Of a DNA stretch of 64,000 bases, positions 61,956-64,000 are shown one piece after another. The notes below the pieces were generated by a model, which saw only the letters and a program-made list of their open reading frames with translations, searched no databases and was not told the origin of the DNA. The position numbers and the translations under genes are program-made. The DNA comes from Streptomyces sp. NBC_00286. Its GTDB lineage: Bacteria; Actinomycetota; Actinomycetes; Streptomycetales; Streptomycetaceae. Location of the stretch: assembly GCF_036173125.1 (NCBI RefSeq), contig NZ_CP108054.1:8873501-8937500 (forward strand), given 5' to 3'. Every line of letters starts with the position of its first letter. Position 1 is the first letter of the stretch.

Positions 61956-62105
61956 CTCACCACTCGGCGAAGGAACCGTCCCCGTGGCGCCAGATCTGGT
62001 TGCGCCAGCGGTGGCCCTCGGATGCGGCCCTGCGCACCGCGGCTTCGTCGATCGCGATACCGAGGCCCGGCCCGGGCGGGGGCGTGACGTGAGGTTCGGA
62101 CCCAC
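61956..62105 (-). pseudogene. C-terminal remnant of an enolase-superfamily (mandelate racemase-like) gene
   Basis: The reverse frame reads EPHVTPPPGPGLGIAIDEAA and GHRWRNQIWRHGDGSFAEW, then a stop at 61956. This is the typical end of sugar-acid dehydratases of the mandelate racemase/muconate lactonizing group. Upstream of about 62105 the similarity stops, so about 330 residues of the protein are missing. The gene is decayed or deleted. Confidence 0.7.
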
Positions 62106-62289
62106 GACGGCGGCACACGGCCACGCCGCGCCCGAAAAGCCTGAACCTTCAGGCACACACAGAGTTCCAGAGACGCTTTGTTCCTGGATGAGGACCCCCT
62201 GACCGCCCGCAGCCCCAACGGCTCCACCATCCCCTCGCCAAGCCACCCGCCGTACCACCGCTCACGCCGTCGCCCCTTTCGCCGCAACC

Positions 62290-63020
62290 CGGGTTCAGTG
62301 CCGCCGCAGGGTCCGGCGTCTCGCTCAGGGCCAGGGCCGCTCCGCCGAGGGCGTGGACTCGGGCACCGAGGCCTGACTCGGGGGGTACGTCGGGGCTCAA
62401 CTCCGCCTGGAACACGTCCACTTCTTGGACCAGGGCGAGAGCGTAGCGGCGGATCGCCGTGTGCATCGGGGCGAGTAGCAGCTCGTCTGCGCGGATCAAC
62501 TCGCCGCCCACGACGATGCGTTCGGGGTGCAGCGACACCCCCCCACCACTCCGGTGTCACGATGGATCGGCCGTTGGACGCGCACGCCGACACCGAGGCC
62601 CCCTCCTCGTTCAGGAGCCGCCCAAGGATCGACGCACCGGCCGCGGTCCGCCGGGTCGGCCCGGTGTCGGGATCCAGAGCCGTGTCGGCGCTCGCGGCCT
62701 CCCGGGCGGCGAGGCCGGCGAGATGCGCCCACACGCCGTCGAAGGTGTGGTTCATCCCGGCCACGGCCGCCGCGTGGATTTGACCGACAAGATCACCGGC
62801 GCGCCTGACGCAATCAGCAATCGGTTTCCCCTCGGCTTCGGCGAACAGGCCGCGCTCCAGCACCTCGTTGGACGATGGTCGAGACCGTTGTACGGGACAC
62901 TCCCGCCAGCCGTGCCAGCGCCGCGCGATGCAGGCACCCTGGTCGAGCAGCAACGTCAGGAGCTGCTGCTCTTGGTGGGTTCGCCGCACTTCGCAGCGGC
63001 CCTCCGGCCTTCCGGCTCAT
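62290..63020 (-). pseudogene. Decayed ROK-family regulator gene
   Basis: Pieces of a ROK regulator lie in several frames: the start MSRKAGGPLR at 63020, EQQLLTLLLDQG in a second frame, the helix-turn-helix HRAALARLAGVSRTTVSTIV back in the first, EVLERGLFAEAEG in the second, and the C-terminal HPERIVVGGELIRADELLLA in a third (62538-62300). The central sugar-kinase-like core with its GDIGG-type motifs is missing. Several frameshifts and a deletion make this a pseudogene. Confidence 0.7.
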
Positions 63021-63108
63021 GTCGTCGAGGTTGCCGAGTCTTTTCGAAAGTTCGTCAAGGCTCTTGACGCAGATTCCAGACAGGAAGAAGCTCTGCCCAC
63101 CTACTCAT

Positions 63109-63121
63109 AGCAACCGGTTGT
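63109..63121 (+). promoter_or_regulatory. LacI-type operator before the last binding protein gene
   Basis: AGCAACCGGTTGT contains the perfect palindrome CAACCGGTTG (63111-63120) and matches the box before the GH43 gene. It lies 80 bases before the start at 63191. Confidence 0.6.
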
Positions 63122-63190
63122 CCAGAGTCGTTCGGCTCCGTGCCGGCTCCCGTCGGCCTGCCCAACTCCCTGCAAGAAGGTGAGGCGTAC

Positions 63191-64000
63191 ATGCACGCAC
63201 ACCCTGGTGCTCCTCCCAGCCGCCGCCGATTCCTCGCCCTCACGGCGGGCGGTGCCGCGGCCGGAGTGGCGGCCCTCAGCGGCTGCGCGCTGTCGACGGC
63301 GGGAGCCGCACCCGGCGGCGGCGAGAGCATCACGATGATGGTCAATCTCGACGATGTCTCCCCTGAGCTGGTCAAGCAGGCTCAGAAGGAGATCGGCATC
63401 AAGATCACCATCGTCGCGTACGACATCACCCGGCTGATCGCGATGCTTACCAACGGCAACCCTCCGGACCTGGTCCGCGGCCTCGGTGCCCTGGACGCGC
63501 CGTACTTCGCCGCCCGGGACGTGGCCGAGAACCTGGACCCGTACTTCGCCAAGTCGACCGTCCTCAAGGTCGACGACCTGGATCCGGCCAACGACCTGTG
63601 GCGGTTCGACGGCACCACCCAGGGCAAGGGCCCCCGCTACGGCATGGCCAAGGACTTCTCCCAGGACGCGATGTTCTGGTACAACACCGCACACTTCGAC
63701 AAGGCGGGCGTCGACTACCCCTCCGACACCGAGCCGATCACCTACGAGGAGTGGCTGGAGAACGCCAAGCGGCTCGTCCAGCGCAAGAACGGGCAGACCA
63801 CCGTCTACGGCGGCAGCTACAACGGCCTGGGCCTCGGCATCCTCTTCACCAACCTGACGGCCGCCGCCGGAGGCGGCCTCTTCTCCGACGACTTCAGCCG
63901 GGTCGACTTCACCAGCCCCGAGGCCCGCAGGGCCCTGACCTGGTACGTGGACTACGCCAAGACCAGGGTCGGGCCGAGCCTCATCCAGCCCAACCCCGAC
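63191..64000 (+). CDS. Sugar ABC transporter binding lipoprotein, N-terminal part (cut by window)
   Basis: The 270 residues present start MHAHPGAPPSRRRFLALTAG, a twin-Arg export signal followed by the lipobox LSGC, so this is a probable Tat-exported lipoprotein. The mature part (ESITMMVNLDDVSPELVKQA, ITYEEWLENAKRLVQRKNGQ) is a family 1 sugar-binding protein. It is a third such protein in the window and likely begins another importer operon to the right. An AACCGGTT operator lies upstream and GAAGGTGAGG precedes the ATG. Confidence 0.9.
   Translation, partial: MHAHPGAPPSRRRFLALTAGGAAAGVAALSGCALSTAGAAPGGGESITMMVNLDDVSPELVKQAQKEIGIKITIVAYDITRLIAMLTNGNPPDLVRGLGALDAPYFAARDVAENLDPYFAKSTVLKVDDLDPANDLWRFDGTTQGKGPRYGMAKDFSQDAMFWYNTAHFDKAGVDYPSDTEPITYEEWLENAKRLVQRKNGQTTVYGGSYNGLGLGILFTNLTAAAGGGLFSDDFSRVDFTSPEARRALTWYVDYAKTRVGPSLIQPNPD

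Overview
The window reads as a piece of chromosome from a high-GC actinobacterium, most probably Streptomyces. Evidence: codon third positions are almost all G or C; typical Streptomyces families occur (a membrane-anchored Ser/Thr kinase, a multidomain SpoIIE phosphatase, ATP-dependent DNA ligase plus Nudix, MurT/GatD, ABC-LacI-glycosidase sugar modules); and the intergenic repeats are of the dispersed palindromic type common in that genus. It carries about 50 genes, no rRNA or tRNA that I could recognise, no CRISPR array, and one partial TnpB-type gene at the left edge. No database search was run; names rest on motifs, length and context.

Layout. 1-5.0 kb: TnpB-like nuclease, a 52-aa membrane protein, a Ser/Thr kinase and a Pro/Thr-rich lipoprotein. 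5.2-17.0 kb, mostly housekeeping: CtaG-like protein, 6-phosphofructokinase, GatD and MurT (lipid II amidation), peptide deformylase, a TetR regulator with a clear palindromic operator before an acyl-CoA dehydrogenase, a TenA-like protein, succinate-semialdehyde dehydrogenase, Nudix and ATP-dependent DNA ligase. 17.0-17.7 kb is non-coding and built from long inverted repeats. 17.7-28.9 kb: thioredoxin-reductase-like flavoprotein with a divergent XRE-cupin regulator, a quinone oxidoreductase/acyl-CoA dehydrogenase pair operon, secreted phosphodiesterases, DUF779 protein, methyltransferase, and a zinc-starvation unit (Zur-like box, cysteine-free ribosomal protein L32, COG0523 GTPase). 29.2-34.9 kb: a P450, ferredoxin, Baeyer-Villiger-type monooxygenase, SMP-30-like propeller, MarR oxidative cluster. 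35.0-38.4 kb: PAS-GAF-SpoIIE-HATPase regulator and a formylglycine-generating enzyme.

38.4-44.3 kb: a sugar ABC importer, LacI regulator and clan GH-J glycosidase, followed by a broken GH3 gene. 45.4-53.8 kb: a LysR regulator divergent from a complete branched-chain-type amino-acid ABC system and a MalY/PatB-type C-S lyase. The substrate-binding protein of this system is circularly permuted relative to its family: its canonical C-terminal half comes first. 54.1-64.0 kb: GH43 glycosidase, a second sugar ABC importer, LacI, a D-2-hydroxyacid dehydrogenase, remnants of an enolase-superfamily gene and a ROK regulator, and the start of a third sugar-binding lipoprotein. Shared AACCGGTT boxes suggest that several of these genes form one LacI regulon.

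The strongest items for follow-up are the permuted binding protein (51.1-52.4 kb), a 45-bp dispersed repeat sitting in frame inside an acyl-CoA dehydrogenase gene (20.8 kb), the zinc-starvation unit (26.8-28.3 kb), and the shared operator family around the GH43 locus.
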